NCBI GenBank assembly: GCA_002449585.1
Contig: DJXD01000127.1
Location: forward strand, 1 to 59,054
Origin: Ruminococcus sp. UBA7013
Lineage (GTDB): Bacteria; Bacillota; Clostridia; Oscillospirales; Ruminococcaceae
Reading direction: 5' to 3'
Length of the DNA: 59,054 nt
In this document: one piece after another, positions 32,398 to 41,819 of the stretch
Layout of the letters: each line of letters starts with the position of its first letter
Position numbering within the stretch: the stretch's first letter is position 1
Made by a program: the position numbers and the translations under genes
The notes under the pieces: generated by a model
What the model was told of the DNA's origin: nothing
The model's input: the letters and a program-made list of their open reading frames with translations, nothing else
The model's database searches: none

Positions 32398-32760
32398 ATG
32401 ACCTGTAAACACTGTGGGGCAAATTTAATGCCTGATGAAAAAATGTGTTCTTATTGTCGCTGTCTGGTAGAAGAGCCTCAACCATCTCCGCCGCCTGTAA
32501 GTTCCAGGATCATGCCGCCATATCTTAGCGAATCTATGCGGATGACACCAGCCAAACCACGCAGTAAAAAAGCAACTTTGTGCATGTGCCTGCTCGGTTT
32601 TTTAGGGGTTGGCGGTATTCATAGATTATATGCAGGAAAAATATGGACTGGTCTGATCTGGCTGTTTACATGGGGGCTGTTCGGATTCGGAACAATGATT
32701 GATCTGATTCTGATTCTGATGGATCAGTTTCATGATAAAGACGGGAATCTCCTGCAATAA
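32398..32760 (+). CDS. TM2-domain protein with N-terminal zinc ribbon
   Basis: 120 residues. A zinc ribbon (CKHCG and CSYCRC, about 3-22), a Pro-rich linker, then a TM2 domain (about 60-112): two helices joined by a short turn, with GFLGVGGIHRLYAGK and GLIWLFTWGLFGFG. Function of TM2 proteins is unknown. ATG 32398 follows AGGGGGGA and lies 14 bp after the GTPase stop, so it is likely the last gene of that operon. Confidence 0.85.
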   Translation: MTCKHCGANLMPDEKMCSYCRCLVEEPQPSPPPVSSRIMPPYLSESMRMTPAKPRSKKATLCMCLLGFLGVGGIHRLYAGKIWTGLIWLFTWGLFGFGTMIDLILILMDQFHDKDGNLLQ

Positions 32761-32764
32761 ATTT

Positions 32765-32816
32765 TTCATAATTTTCACATCATTTCACAGAAATTTTCAC
32801 AGATTTCTGCTATGAT
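32765..32816 (+). promoter_or_regulatory. TTCACA-box array and promoter of the alarmone synthetase/TCS-2 operon
   Basis: TTCATA (32765-32770), TTCACA (32774-32779), TTCACA (32784-32789) and TTCACA (32796-32801) are spaced 9, 10 and 12 bp, ending ten bases before TATGAT (32811-32816). There is no -35 hexamer. The boxes fit the Bacillus PhoP consensus TT(A/C/T)A(C/T)A and resemble the arrays at 3330 and 3521, suggesting a shared OmpR-family regulator, either TCS-1 or TCS-2 itself. Confidence 0.55.
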
Positions 32817-32844
32817 AAATAAAAATTCAGAAAGGGCTGAGACT

Positions 32845-33456
32845 ATGTCCAGCATTTATGGCGAATATGATAAAATTCTGGAAATCATCAAGAATGAAAT
32901 ACAGAATCGGATTATAAATTATACCAATCAAGAATATCAGAAAACGGGCATGAAAATTTATGAACATCTGATTGCAAGAGTCAAAACATCAGAAAGCATG
33001 TGTGAAAAATGCCGCAGAAAAGGGTTTCCGGAAACACCAGAAACAGCATTAAAAATTATGCGGGATAGTATCGGCATTCGGATCGTTTGTTCTTTTATTG
33101 ATGATATTTATGCAAATATAAATTATATCAAATCTTTCCCCGACTGCCGTGTGCTGGAGGAAAAAGATTATATCAAACATGCCAAATCCAATGGCTACCG
33201 GAGTTATCACATGATTCTGGAAATAGAGACAGCATATCCCGATATTCAGGGGAATTCACCCGGAAAATATTTTGTGGAAATCCAGCTCCGGACAATTGCT
33301 ATGGATTCGTGGGCAAGTCTGGAACATAAGCTGAAATATAAAAAACATATTGAGAATCAGGAATTAATCGTTTCAGAATTAAAACGCTGTGCGGATGAGC
33401 TTGCCGCTTGTGATGTCTCTATGCAAACCATCCGCACCCTGATTCAGAATTCTTGA
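32845..33456 (+). CDS. Small alarmone synthetase (RelQ/RelP-type GTP pyrophosphokinase)
   Basis: 203 residues, typical for single-domain (p)ppGpp synthetases without hydrolase or regulatory domains. Motifs: DSIGIRIVCSFIDD, KDYIKHAKSNGYRSYHMI (GTP-binding G loop and Tyr stacking) and VEIQLRTIAMDSWASLEH (catalytic Glu). It transfers pyrophosphate from ATP to GDP or GTP. ATG 32845 follows AAAGGG; upstream in-frame ATG 32812 lies in the -10 element and is rejected. It starts an operon with TCS-2, so alarmone synthesis and this signalling system are probably coregulated. Confidence 0.92.
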   Translation: MSSIYGEYDKILEIIKNEIQNRIINYTNQEYQKTGMKIYEHLIARVKTSESMCEKCRRKGFPETPETALKIMRDSIGIRIVCSFIDDIYANINYIKSFPDCRVLEEKDYIKHAKSNGYRSYHMILEIETAYPDIQGNSPGKYFVEIQLRTIAMDSWASLEHKLKYKKHIENQELIVSELKRCADELAACDVSMQTIRTLIQNS

Positions 33457-33470
33457 TACAGGAGGATTTT

Positions 33471-34145
33471 ATGAGGCTTTTACTCGCAGAAGATGAAAAA
33501 GAATTGTCACGGGCACTGACAGCCATTTTACAACATTCAAAATATGCTGTAGATGCCGTATATGATGGACAGGCCGCCGTGGAACAAGCCGGAAATAATG
33601 CTTATGATGCCATGATTTTTGATATCATGATGCCAAAGCTTGACGGCATTCAGGCTTTAAAACAAATCCGTGCTTCCGGAAATTATACCCCTGTGCTGCT
33701 GCTGACAGCGAAATCTGAAATTGATGATCGTGTCACTGGATTGGATGCCGGTGCAGATGATTATTTGACAAAGCCATTTGCTATGAAAGAATTGCTGGCA
33801 AGAATCCGTTCTATGATCAGACGGGCGGCAGATTATTCCCCAAAAGTCATGAAAATCGGCTCTGTTACGCTTGATACAGAAGAACAATCTGTTTCCTGTG
33901 AAAACAGCATCCGTCTGGCTAGCAAAGAAACCAGAATGCTTGAGTTTTTTATGACCAATCCGGGAAAATCTATTTCGACAGAAGAGCTTTTCCGCCATAT
34001 CTGGGGAACAGCTGATCCTGTGGATCAGAAAATTGTATTCATGTATGTCAGTTTCTTGAATAGCAAATTAAGCGCAATCAATGCAGATATTTCTATCACA
34101 GGGGATTCTGACTATATTCTGGAAACCCGGAGCAGTCAGCCATGA
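33471..34145 (+). CDS. OmpR-family response regulator (TCS-2)
   Basis: 224 residues. Receiver with acidic E7/D8, phospho-acceptor D51 (IFDIMMPKLDG) and Lys in LTKPFAMKEL; winged-helix output domain (about 128-222). ATG 33471 follows AGGAGG; the longer frame from 33453 overlaps the alarmone synthetase end. It overlaps the kinase gene by 4 bp. Candidate autoregulator through the boxes at 32765-32801. Confidence 0.92.
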   Translation: MRLLLAEDEKELSRALTAILQHSKYAVDAVYDGQAAVEQAGNNAYDAMIFDIMMPKLDGIQALKQIRASGNYTPVLLLTAKSEIDDRVTGLDAGADDYLTKPFAMKELLARIRSMIRRAADYSPKVMKIGSVTLDTEEQSVSCENSIRLASKETRMLEFFMTNPGKSISTEELFRHIWGTADPVDQKIVFMYVSFLNSKLSAINADISITGDSDYILETRSSQP

Positions 34146-35449
34146 TCCGCCGACTCAGAAGAAAATTTATTCTAATCGCATCTGGTGCAATTCTTCTGAT
34201 TCTCGTGATTGTGATTTTCTGTATCAATGGCGTAAATAGTTATTCTAATTATACCGAAAGCATTTCGATTTTGAAATTTATTGCCGAAAATAATGGCCGC
34301 CTCGTGTTTGATAATCATCATAATCAAAATTTGAATTTTCATATTACGGAAGAATTGCCTTATGAAATCCGGTATTTTACTATGATTCTGGATGAAGAGC
34401 AAGAACTGTTTCTCACGGATTATGAACATATTGCCGCAGTTGATACTAATGATGCCGATCTGCTCCGGAAAGGCGTGATCCTGAGAAACAAAAATCAAGG
34501 CTATGTCAGCAATTCAGACGGCATTTATATGTATCTGATGAAGCAGATCAGCGGAGAAGCATTGCAGGAATCCTTTACAGAAAGCGCATTCCGCACGGAT
34601 CGGAATTATGATATTGAAATTGACTGCGAAGCAGATTATTCACTGATCGTCTTTATGGATTGTACAAATCGGATTTATCGTTTGCAAAGACTGCGGATAT
34701 TTTCTATTATCATTGGCCTGATCTGTCTCGTGATGTTTATTGTCTTAGTTTCTTTCTTCTCAAAAATTGCGATCAAACCAGTGATCGAAAGCTATGAAAA
34801 ACAAAAGCAGTTTATCACGAATGCAGGGCATGAATTAAAGACACCACTGGCGATTATTTCAGCAAATGCCGAAGTGATGGAGGCTATGGACGGGGAGTCA
34901 GAATGGACACAAAGTATTTTGAATCAAGTCAGACGGCTGACAGGCCTTGTGAATGACATGATCACGCTGGCAAGACTGGAAGAAGCTTCTGAACGGGAAG
35001 AAATGCCCTTTGAACAGATCGCATTTTCTGAGAAAGTCAAAGAAGTGGCTGAATCATTCCGCCCTGTGATCGAACAGCAGGGCAAAAAATTGAATCTGGA
35101 TATTGTCGAAAATAGTATTATCAATGGAAATGAGAAATCCGTGCATGAGCTGATCTCTATTTTGATTGATAATGCAGTAAAATATTGTGATGATGGTGGT
35201 CTTGTGCATGTGACGCTGAAACAACAGAAAAAAGCCGTCTTGATAATAGAAAATTCCTATGCCAATGGCGCAAATGTAGATTATAGCCGCTTCTTTGATC
35301 GATTTTATAGGGAAGATACATCTCATAATCAGGAAAAGCCGGGTTATGGAATCGGCCTGTCAATGGCGGAAAGTATTGTCAATGTACATAAAGGAAAAAT
35401 ATCTGTTTCTTATCATGATGGCATGATTGCGTTTCAAGTAACTATATGA
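34142..35449 (+). CDS. Membrane sensor histidine kinase (TCS-2)
   Basis: 435 residues. TM1 (about 10-32), an extracytoplasmic domain of about 145 residues, TM2 (about 183-205), a short linker without an evident HAMP, HisKA with H230 (NAGHELKTPLAII), and HATPase_c with ILIDNAVKYCD and GYGIGLSMAE. The G1 motif is replaced by IENSYANGANVD, a known feature of kinases with a shortened ATP lid region. Partner of the regulator upstream (ATGA overlap). Confidence 0.9.
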   Translation: MIRRLRRKFILIASGAILLILVIVIFCINGVNSYSNYTESISILKFIAENNGRLVFDNHHNQNLNFHITEELPYEIRYFTMILDEEQELFLTDYEHIAAVDTNDADLLRKGVILRNKNQGYVSNSDGIYMYLMKQISGEALQESFTESAFRTDRNYDIEIDCEADYSLIVFMDCTNRIYRLQRLRIFSIIIGLICLVMFIVLVSFFSKIAIKPVIESYEKQKQFITNAGHELKTPLAIISANAEVMEAMDGESEWTQSILNQVRRLTGLVNDMITLARLEEASEREEMPFEQIAFSEKVKEVAESFRPVIEQQGKKLNLDIVENSIINGNEKSVHELISILIDNAVKYCDDGGLVHVTLKQQKKAVLIIENSYANGANVDYSRFFDRFYREDTSHNQEKPGYGIGLSMAESIVNVHKGKISVSYHDGMIAFQVTI

Positions 35450-35462
35450 TTGGGTGATCATC

Positions 35463-35786
35463 ATGAAACATAACATTAGAATCACAATTCTTGAAATAAT
35501 AAAATTGATCTATATCAATATAATTTTCATTGGTGGAACAGCACTAGCATATTTTATATTAAACAGCTTTTTGGATTATATTTTTAACAATCTTGTTTTA
35601 TTATGGATTGTGGGTATTTCATTGATAGTGATAATGATCATACTGATAATTGATCTGTATAAATGGCATTTCCATCATTATTTCACACCTGCTGTATATT
35701 CCATTATTTGCATTCTGGAATATGTATTATTATTCATTGTAGGGTTACAGTACTTTTTCGGATTAGTAGAAGGCAGTGTTTTTTGA
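35463..35786 (+). CDS. Small hypothetical membrane protein
   Basis: 107 residues with three hydrophobic helices (about 12-35, 40-62, 75-98) and few charged residues. ATG 35463 lies 13 bp after the TCS-2 kinase stop behind GGGTGA. As the last gene of a kinase operon it could be an accessory sensor or target; no family is recognised. Lower G+C than its neighbours. Confidence 0.65.
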   Translation: MKHNIRITILEIIKLIYINIIFIGGTALAYFILNSFLDYIFNNLVLLWIVGISLIVIMIILIIDLYKWHFHHYFTPAVYSIICILEYVLLFIVGLQYFFGLVEGSVF

Positions 35787-35802
35787 TTGATGCTCTAAAA
35801 TA

Positions 35803-35834
35803 AAAAACAGCAGTCCATGAGGGCTGCTGTTTTT
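35803..35834. terminator. Bidirectional terminator between TCS-2 operon and purL
   Basis: AAAAACAGCAG/CTGCTGTTTTT stem with an ATGA-containing loop and A/T tracts on both sides. Confidence 0.9.
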
Positions 35835-35838
35835 GCGA

Positions 35839-38800
35839 TTACTGGAAGTATTTCACACCGTTTTCAAAGATATGCTGATCTTTTTCACCAGGAACATTCT
35901 TGCTGATGTCTGTGCCTTTGCGTTCACTATGACCCATCTTTCCAAGAATACGGCCATCTGGTGAAGTGATGCCTTCAATGGCGGACATGGAAGTATTCGG
36001 ATTATAGCGAATATCCATAGTCGGGCGGCCTTTCAGATCTACATACTGTGTTGCAATCTGGCCATTAGCGGCAAGCTTCTGAATCAGGCTTTCCGGAGCA
36101 ACAAAACGGCCTTCTCCGTGAGAAATCGGAATAGTATGAATATCGCCCGGATTGCAGTCAGCCAGCCATGGAGATTTATTAGAAGCGATTCTTGTATTAA
36201 CCATCATAGATTGATGACGTGCAATTGTATTAAATGTTAAAGTGGGTGATTCGCTCGTCATGTCTGTGATTTCACCGAACGGCACAAGCCCCAGCTTGAT
36301 TAATGCCTGAAAACCATTGCAGATGCCAAGCATCAGGCCGTCACGGTTCTGGAGCAGATCATGCACAGCATCTTTCACAGCCGGATTTCTGAAAAATGCT
36401 GTGATAAATTTGCCGCTTCCTTCGGGTTCATCACCGCCGGAAAATCCGCCGGGAAGCATAATAATCTGTACATTTGCGATTTTTTCAGCAGCAATTTTAA
36501 CAGATTCTTCAATATCCGCCGCTGACAGATTCCGGATCACAAGTGTTTCAGCCACAGCACCGGCTTTTTCAAATGCTTTAGCAGTATCATATTCACAGTT
36601 TGTGCCCGGAAATACAGGAATCAGAACACGAGGCTTTGCAATATGAATGCTGGATTTCGGGCGATCAGATGCGGCAAAGCTATAAACTTCGGGCTTTTCT
36701 TCCGTTGTTTTAATCCGGCATGGGAAAACAGCTTCTAATTTTTCTTCCCATATGCGCTGAAGTGCATCCATAGAGACAGAATAATCCAGTGTATAGATCT
36801 TATATTCTTCAATCGTCTGGCCAAGCAGATACTCACCCGGCTTAATATCACCATCAATTTCAATGATAAATGCGCCATAGCAGGGGCGGAATAAGATCTT
36901 TTCAGGAATCTGGCCGGCAAATTTAAAGCCGATTTTATTGCCCATCGCCATTTTAGCAATACCTTCGGATAAACCTGCATAACCTACTGTCCAAACTGCT
37001 TTTGCACGTCCATCAGCAATGATCTGTTCCATCTGATCGAAAATATTCCGGATGCTTTCAAAAACAGGCAGACCATTTTGATCATATTCAGGAGCTAATA
37101 AAATAACTTTGTCGCCAGCAGATTTGAATTCTGTAGAAATTACTTTTCCTGCACTTGCTGTGGATACTGCAAATGATACTAGTGTTGGCGGAACATCAAT
37201 ATGTTCAAATGTGCCTGACATAGAATCTTTTCCGCCGATTGATCCGCAGGATAATTCAATCTGTGCTTTATATGCGCCCAATAATGCGGCAAGAGGTTTT
37301 CCCCAGCGTTTGGGATCATTCTGAGTGCGTTCAAAATATTCCTGAAATGTCAGCCAGCATTGTGAACGTTTTCCGCCTGCGGCAATGACTTTTGCAATCG
37401 ATTCAATTACTGCGAGCATTGCGCCATGATAGGGGCTTAATGTGCTGATATTGGGATTATAACCCCAACCCATCAAAGAACAAGTATCTGTTTCACCATT
37501 GAGAACCGGAAGTTTACAAGCCATTGCCTGAGAGGGTGTCATTTGATAAGCACCGCCGTAAGGCATCAGCACCGTTCCAGCACCAATAGTAGAATCAAAT
37601 TTTTCCACAAGACCTTTTTGGGAACATACATTCAGATCGGCCATCATTTCTGACCAACTTTCGGGCATATTTTCCGGAATATCAGAAATATCAGAAACAG
37701 GCGGCTCAATTTCAATATCCGTATATTTTGCCGCACCATTGGAATTTAAAAATTCTCTGGACAGATCCACAATCACATTTCCATTCCAATGCATTTTTAA
37801 TCTTGGCTCTGCTACAACATCTGCTACTTTGGTAGCCTGCAAATTTTCTTTTGCAGCTTCCTGAATAAATTTTTCTGCATCTTCTGCGGCTACAACAACA
37901 GCCATTCTTTCCTGTGATTCTGAAATTGCAATTTCTGTTCCATCTAAGCCATCATATTTTTTCGGCACTGCACCCAGATCAATCATTAATCCGTCTGTCA
38001 GTTCGCCAATCGCTACAGATACACCGCCTGCGCCAAAGTCATTGCATCTCTTAATCATGCCAGTTACTTCCGGATTGCGGAATAATCGCTGTAATTTGCG
38101 TTCTTCGGCAGGATTGCCCTTCTGTACTTCTGCCCCACAGGATTCCAATGATTCCAATGTGTGAGATTTAGATGATCCTGTTGCACCGCCGCATCCGTCA
38201 CGGCCTGTCTTTCCGCCTAATAAAATCACAACATCCCCCGGAACAGGTCTCTCCCGTCTGATGTTTTCAGCCGGTGCTGCTCCCAGTACTGCGCCAATCT
38301 CTAAACGCTTGGCCATGTATCCCGGATGATATACTTCTGCTACATGCCCTGTTGCTAATCCGATCTGATTGCCATAGGAACTATATCCATTTGCAGCCCC
38401 CACTGTAATCTTTCTTTGCGGAAGCTTCCCAGCTATGGTATCTTCTACCGGAACTAATGGATTAGCCGCCCCTGTTACTCTCATAGCCTGATAAACATAA
38501 GATCGCCCTGATAACGGATCTCTGATTGCACCACCTAAACATGTTGCCGCTCCCCCAAATGGTTCGATCTCTGTCGGATGATTATGCGTTTCATTCTTAA
38601 ACATCAAGATCCAGTCAGCTTCTTCACCGTCAATATTCGCCTTGATCTTCACAGAACATGCATTGATTTCTTCACTTTCATCCAGATCTTTCAAAAGGCC
38701 ATCCGCTTTGAGCTTCCGTGCCCCCATTGTGGCCAGATCCATCAGTGTCAGCGGCTTTTCTTCCCGGCCTAATGCCTTCCGGTCAGCAAGATACTGCTCA

Positions 38801-39543
38801 TACGTCTCTTTCATATAATCCGTCGGAATCTCTACATTCTGAATATTCGTCAAAAATGTGGTGTGTCTGCAATGATCACTCCAATATGTATCAATCATAC
38901 GAATTTCTGTAATTGTCGGATCACGATGTTCTGTATTTCTAAAATAATCCTGACAGAATTTAATATCATCATAATCCATGGCAAGACCAAAATCTTTAAT
39001 AAATCGATTCAATCCGGCCTCATTCAAATCAATAAATCGCTCTAATGTCTCAACCGTAACAGGAATATCATAATTTGTGTCAAGTGTCTTATAAATAGCA
39101 AGAGACGCTTCACGGCTCTCTACCGGATTGATCAGATATTTCTTGATCCTCTCAAAATCCGCATCAGTATCCACACCCGATAAAATATAAATTCTGGCAT
39201 TCTTCACACGACAGCGTTCTTTCTGCGTCAGAATCTGAATGCACTGCTCACAGCTGTCAGCTCTCTGATCAAACTGGCCGGGCAGATATTCCACTGCAAA
39301 CATTCTTTCTCCATTGGCAAGTTCCGGAAGCTCATGATAAATTTCATCAACAGCAGGTTCAGAAAAGACCGTTGGAATTGCTTTTTCAAAATCTTCCTGA
39401 CTGAGCCGATCTGCATCATAACGGTTCAGAATGCGGACATTTGTCAGATTCAGCCGCAAGGCCGCTGACAGATCATTCAGCACAGAATGCGCTTCAACAG
39501 CAAATTCCGGCTTTTTTTCGACATAAATACGGAAAACAGACAT
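35839..39543 (-). CDS. purL: Phosphoribosylformylglycinamidine synthase, single-chain
   Basis: 1234 residues, the long single-chain form with synthetase and glutaminase in one protein, as in many clostridia. The synthetase half contains TYWSDHCRHTTF, FKNETHNHPTEIEPFGGA, GGKTGRDGCGGATGSS and FGAGG. The C-terminal glutaminase (about 965-1225) carries PGGFSGGDEPEGSGKF, nucleophile Cys in LGICNGFQAL, and SHGEGRFVA. It converts FGAR plus glutamine and ATP to FGAM in purine synthesis. The start ATG 39543 follows AAGGAGG. It stands alone with its own promoter; no purine riboswitch or PurR box is visible in the short leader. Confidence 0.97.
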   Translation of the reverse strand: MSVFRIYVEKKPEFAVEAHSVLNDLSAALRLNLTNVRILNRYDADRLSQEDFEKAIPTVFSEPAVDEIYHELPELANGERMFAVEYLPGQFDQRADSCEQCIQILTQKERCRVKNARIYILSGVDTDADFERIKKYLINPVESREASLAIYKTLDTNYDIPVTVETLERFIDLNEAGLNRFIKDFGLAMDYDDIKFCQDYFRNTEHRDPTITEIRMIDTYWSDHCRHTTFLTNIQNVEIPTDYMKETYEQYLADRKALGREEKPLTLMDLATMGARKLKADGLLKDLDESEEINACSVKIKANIDGEEADWILMFKNETHNHPTEIEPFGGAATCLGGAIRDPLSGRSYVYQAMRVTGAANPLVPVEDTIAGKLPQRKITVGAANGYSSYGNQIGLATGHVAEVYHPGYMAKRLEIGAVLGAAPAENIRRERPVPGDVVILLGGKTGRDGCGGATGSSKSHTLESLESCGAEVQKGNPAEERKLQRLFRNPEVTGMIKRCNDFGAGGVSVAIGELTDGLMIDLGAVPKKYDGLDGTEIAISESQERMAVVVAAEDAEKFIQEAAKENLQATKVADVVAEPRLKMHWNGNVIVDLSREFLNSNGAAKYTDIEIEPPVSDISDIPENMPESWSEMMADLNVCSQKGLVEKFDSTIGAGTVLMPYGGAYQMTPSQAMACKLPVLNGETDTCSLMGWGYNPNISTLSPYHGAMLAVIESIAKVIAAGGKRSQCWLTFQEYFERTQNDPKRWGKPLAALLGAYKAQIELSCGSIGGKDSMSGTFEHIDVPPTLVSFAVSTASAGKVISTEFKSAGDKVILLAPEYDQNGLPVFESIRNIFDQMEQIIADGRAKAVWTVGYAGLSEGIAKMAMGNKIGFKFAGQIPEKILFRPCYGAFIIEIDGDIKPGEYLLGQTIEEYKIYTLDYSVSMDALQRIWEEKLEAVFPCRIKTTEEKPEVYSFAASDRPKSSIHIAKPRVLIPVFPGTNCEYDTAKAFEKAGAVAETLVIRNLSAADIEESVKIAAEKIANVQIIMLPGGFSGGDEPEGSGKFITAFFRNPAVKDAVHDLLQNRDGLMLGICNGFQALIKLGLVPFGEITDMTSESPTLTFNTIARHQSMMVNTRIASNKSPWLADCNPGDIHTIPISHGEGRFVAPESLIQKLAANGQIATQYVDLKGRPTMDIRYNPNTSMSAIEGITSPDGRILGKMGHSERKGTDISKNVPGEKDQHIFENGVKYFQ

Positions 39544-39576
39544 GTTTTGTCCTCCTTGTGATATGATATTATCTTT

Positions 39577-39605
39577 ATTGTATCACAAATTTCCGAAAAA
39601 GGCAA
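39577..39605 (-). promoter_or_regulatory. Sigma-A promoter of purL
   Basis: Minus strand: TTGCCT (39605-39600), 17-bp spacer, TACAAT (39582-39577). The leader is about 27 nt, too short for a riboswitch. Confidence 0.78.
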
Positions 39606-39716
39606 TTGCTTTTTTGAAATTTCATTTAATTTCATGCATGGCTTTTCCATTCTGTACAAAATGTACAATGTTTGTGATTACGATTTATTTAAAATATAGA
39701 AAATGCCATAACCCTC

Positions 39717-39745
39717 TTGACAACTAGCTTGAAAAATGTTACAAT
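39717..39745 (+). promoter_or_regulatory. Sigma-A promoter of the SipW/TasA surface-fibre operon
   Basis: TTGACA (39717-39722), 17-bp spacer, TACAAT (39740-39745). It heads an operon running to 57955. The stretch 39606-39716 between the two divergent promoters shows no gene or strong structure. Confidence 0.82.
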
Positions 39746-39751
39746 AAGTAA

Positions 39752-39923
39752 AAACTATATCTCTATCTGCTCTGAAAGTGGTGATTCAGGGCGGCAGTGT
39801 GGTGACTGTTGGAGATATTAGCAAGCCGAGAACTGCGTATGAATATGCGGTTTTTTGATGTTTCAGGAATCATCTGTATGGTGAAAGCAGATGTTCCCGT
39901 TTTTGAACAAAGGAGTGTTTTAT
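39752..39923 (+). promoter_or_regulatory. Structured leader with three-way junction, repeated UGGUG loops and terminator
   Basis: P1 is ATATCTC/GAGATAT (39757-39763 with 39812-39818). Inside it are P2, CTGAA/TTCAG (39772-39776 with 39785-39789) with loop AGTGGTGA, and P3, CAGT/ACTG (39795-39798 with 39805-39808) with loop GTGGTG. Then comes the terminator hairpin at 39832-39856, and a further hairpin CATCTG/CAGATG (39871-39876 with 39888-39893) whose loop again holds ATGGTG. This has the layout of a riboswitch or protein-controlled attenuator. It fits no class I can recall, including c-di-GMP-I/II. Confidence 0.65.
39832..39856 (+). terminator. Attenuator-type terminator in the surface-fibre leader
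   Basis: ACTGCGTAT pairs fully with ATATGCGGT (two wobble pairs) around a GA loop and is followed by six T, 67 nt upstream of the first start codon. Its position between promoter and gene implies conditional termination. Confidence 0.82.
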
Positions 39924-41819
39924 ATGAAAAAGAGGAAAAAAAGCTCACGTGAAAAACGTGCGTTAGTCGGCGCACTCTGCACTGCCGCTGTCATTCTCGC
40001 CGGCTCTACATTCGCATGGTTCACATCACAAGATGACGTAACCAACCGTTTAACGGCAACTGCTAACTATGGTGTAAGCATCGTCGAAGATTTTACACCG
40101 CCAAAGGAAATGGTTCCGGGTCAGGAAGTTGACAAGGACGTTTCCATTGTCAACACAGGTTCTATTGATGCATTTGTAAGAACAAATCTTACCAACATTT
40201 TACAGGTGTCCAGATACAGCACACAGGAATTGCTGGGTGCTTCCCCGTCCATTACTCAGACAGGTTATTTTAAGAATAAGACTTCTGGTGAAGTAACAAA
40301 GGTAACTGCGGCAAGTGCGGGAACAGCCCCGACTAATCCTGATACTAATGGTTATGATTTATATTACACAACTTACAAATTTACCATTGATGATTCCACT
40401 ATTGCAACATACCTTAATCCTACTGACACAGTAAATGATGCACAGGGTTTAAGCAAGGCTGAAACGGAAACTGCTCTCAAGTTGACTGCAAACGAAGTTA
40501 CTACATTACAGGCTGGTGGCGAACTGGTTGTTTATGCAAGTGAGTCATTTGCTCCTAGTGGTGTGCGTTCCGGCGATGATGATGATATTGCTGTTGTTGC
40601 TACTTCTAATTTCAATGATAGTGATTATCCCGTTTTGACTAATGGTAGTGGTAAGTACTATATCAATGTTGGTGATGTTTATTATGATGTAACCAAAACT
40701 GCCGCAGCTTCAACTGGAGTAAATGCAACTTATACCTGTACTGCTACAGTTCCTACAACTGATACAGTTACTCCAAGTGGTTTGAGCTATGAAGTTATGA
40801 CATTCAGAACTTCAGACTTCCATGGTTCTGCACAATTCTTGCCTTACAAGACTGGTCTGTATTTGTTCCGCAGATACGATGTAACTAATGGAACACCAAC
40901 AAAAACTTACTATTCTGGTTACTATTATGTAGCACAAGATGCTTCTGGAACAGATGCAATCACAAATGCAGGAAAAGGAAATTACTACGCCCTTGATAAC
41001 TACAGAGAAGCTAAAGCTGGTGACCCCGAAGGCGGCGACAAGATTACAATGCATCCTTATCTGAACACTGTAGATAATACAGCATCCAATTATGTTACAA
41101 TTACTACGGATGATGATGGAATTATTAGCAGTATCAAGAATCTGAAACTGAGAACAAAGACTGCCCTTCAGGATTATACTGCATACTTCCTTGCTAATCC
41201 TAGTGCATCCCCTGCTGTTCTCGCTGGTGCTAAGGATGAAAATGGTTATTATACCAACGCCGAAGTAAAACGTGAATTTTTAGCTACTGAAGATGGTACG
41301 GCTCTTACTTCCGCTGCTGATATCAAAACTGCTAAAATGATTAAAGTTACTTACACGTTTGGTACTTCTGATGCAACTGATGATGTTATCTTCTATGTAA
41401 AACTTGCTGACAACTGGAGTACGTATTGGACATATGTTGAAGAAACAGATGTTACAGATAAGAACGTCATTCGTGATAAGAATAATACTGTCGGCTACTT
41501 CTACTATAACTACAGACTTCCGGCTGGCAAGACTTCTGAACGCCTGATTGACTCTGTAAAACTTGGCAGTGCTGTTACTAACATTGCATTTGCTGACCTC
41601 GTTTACGACCTCAATATCCATCTCGATTCTATCCAGATTACCAGAGACGAAACCAACAAGCAGGTTGTTGACTCTGCAAAGGCTAACTGGAAGGATGCTC
41701 TCGGTGATATCACAAATGTAACTGTTAATACAGGTGAATATGTTGATGGTGCTGGACTTGAAATCAAGGCTTCTACTCAGGATACCGATACAAGCACACC
41801 TGCTATCAAGTGGGGATAA
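39924..41819 (+). CDS. Major TasA/BsaA-like SipW-dependent surface protein
   Basis: 631 residues. A basic N-terminus and hydrophobic segment end in FAWFTSQDDVTNRLTA, the signature around the SipW-type cleavage site of TasA, CalY and BsaA proteins. The mature protein begins with the family beta-sandwich (DVSIVNTGSIDAFVRTNLTN), interrupted by a very large Thr/Asp/Tyr-rich insertion (about 110-470) before returning to core-like strands. TasA proteins are about 260 residues, so more than half is extra. Family members form biofilm-matrix or surface fibres. AAAGGAGTG precedes ATG 39924. Codon use is more biased than in later genes of the operon, fitting high expression. Confidence 0.85.
   Translation: MKKRKKSSREKRALVGALCTAAVILAGSTFAWFTSQDDVTNRLTATANYGVSIVEDFTPPKEMVPGQEVDKDVSIVNTGSIDAFVRTNLTNILQVSRYSTQELLGASPSITQTGYFKNKTSGEVTKVTAASAGTAPTNPDTNGYDLYYTTYKFTIDDSTIATYLNPTDTVNDAQGLSKAETETALKLTANEVTTLQAGGELVVYASESFAPSGVRSGDDDDIAVVATSNFNDSDYPVLTNGSGKYYINVGDVYYDVTKTAAASTGVNATYTCTATVPTTDTVTPSGLSYEVMTFRTSDFHGSAQFLPYKTGLYLFRRYDVTNGTPTKTYYSGYYYVAQDASGTDAITNAGKGNYYALDNYREAKAGDPEGGDKITMHPYLNTVDNTASNYVTITTDDDGIISSIKNLKLRTKTALQDYTAYFLANPSASPAVLAGAKDENGYYTNAEVKREFLATEDGTALTSAADIKTAKMIKVTYTFGTSDATDDVIFYVKLADNWSTYWTYVEETDVTDKNVIRDKNNTVGYFYYNYRLPAGKTSERLIDSVKLGSAVTNIAFADLVYDLNIHLDSIQITRDETNKQVVDSAKANWKDALGDITNVTVNTGEYVDGAGLEIKASTQDTDTSTPAIKWG

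Noticed and set aside
39752..39860. c-di-GMP riboswitch in the fibre leader
   Set aside because: The stems do not show the GEMM-I tetraloop/receptor or the class II pseudoknot; left as an unidentified leader.
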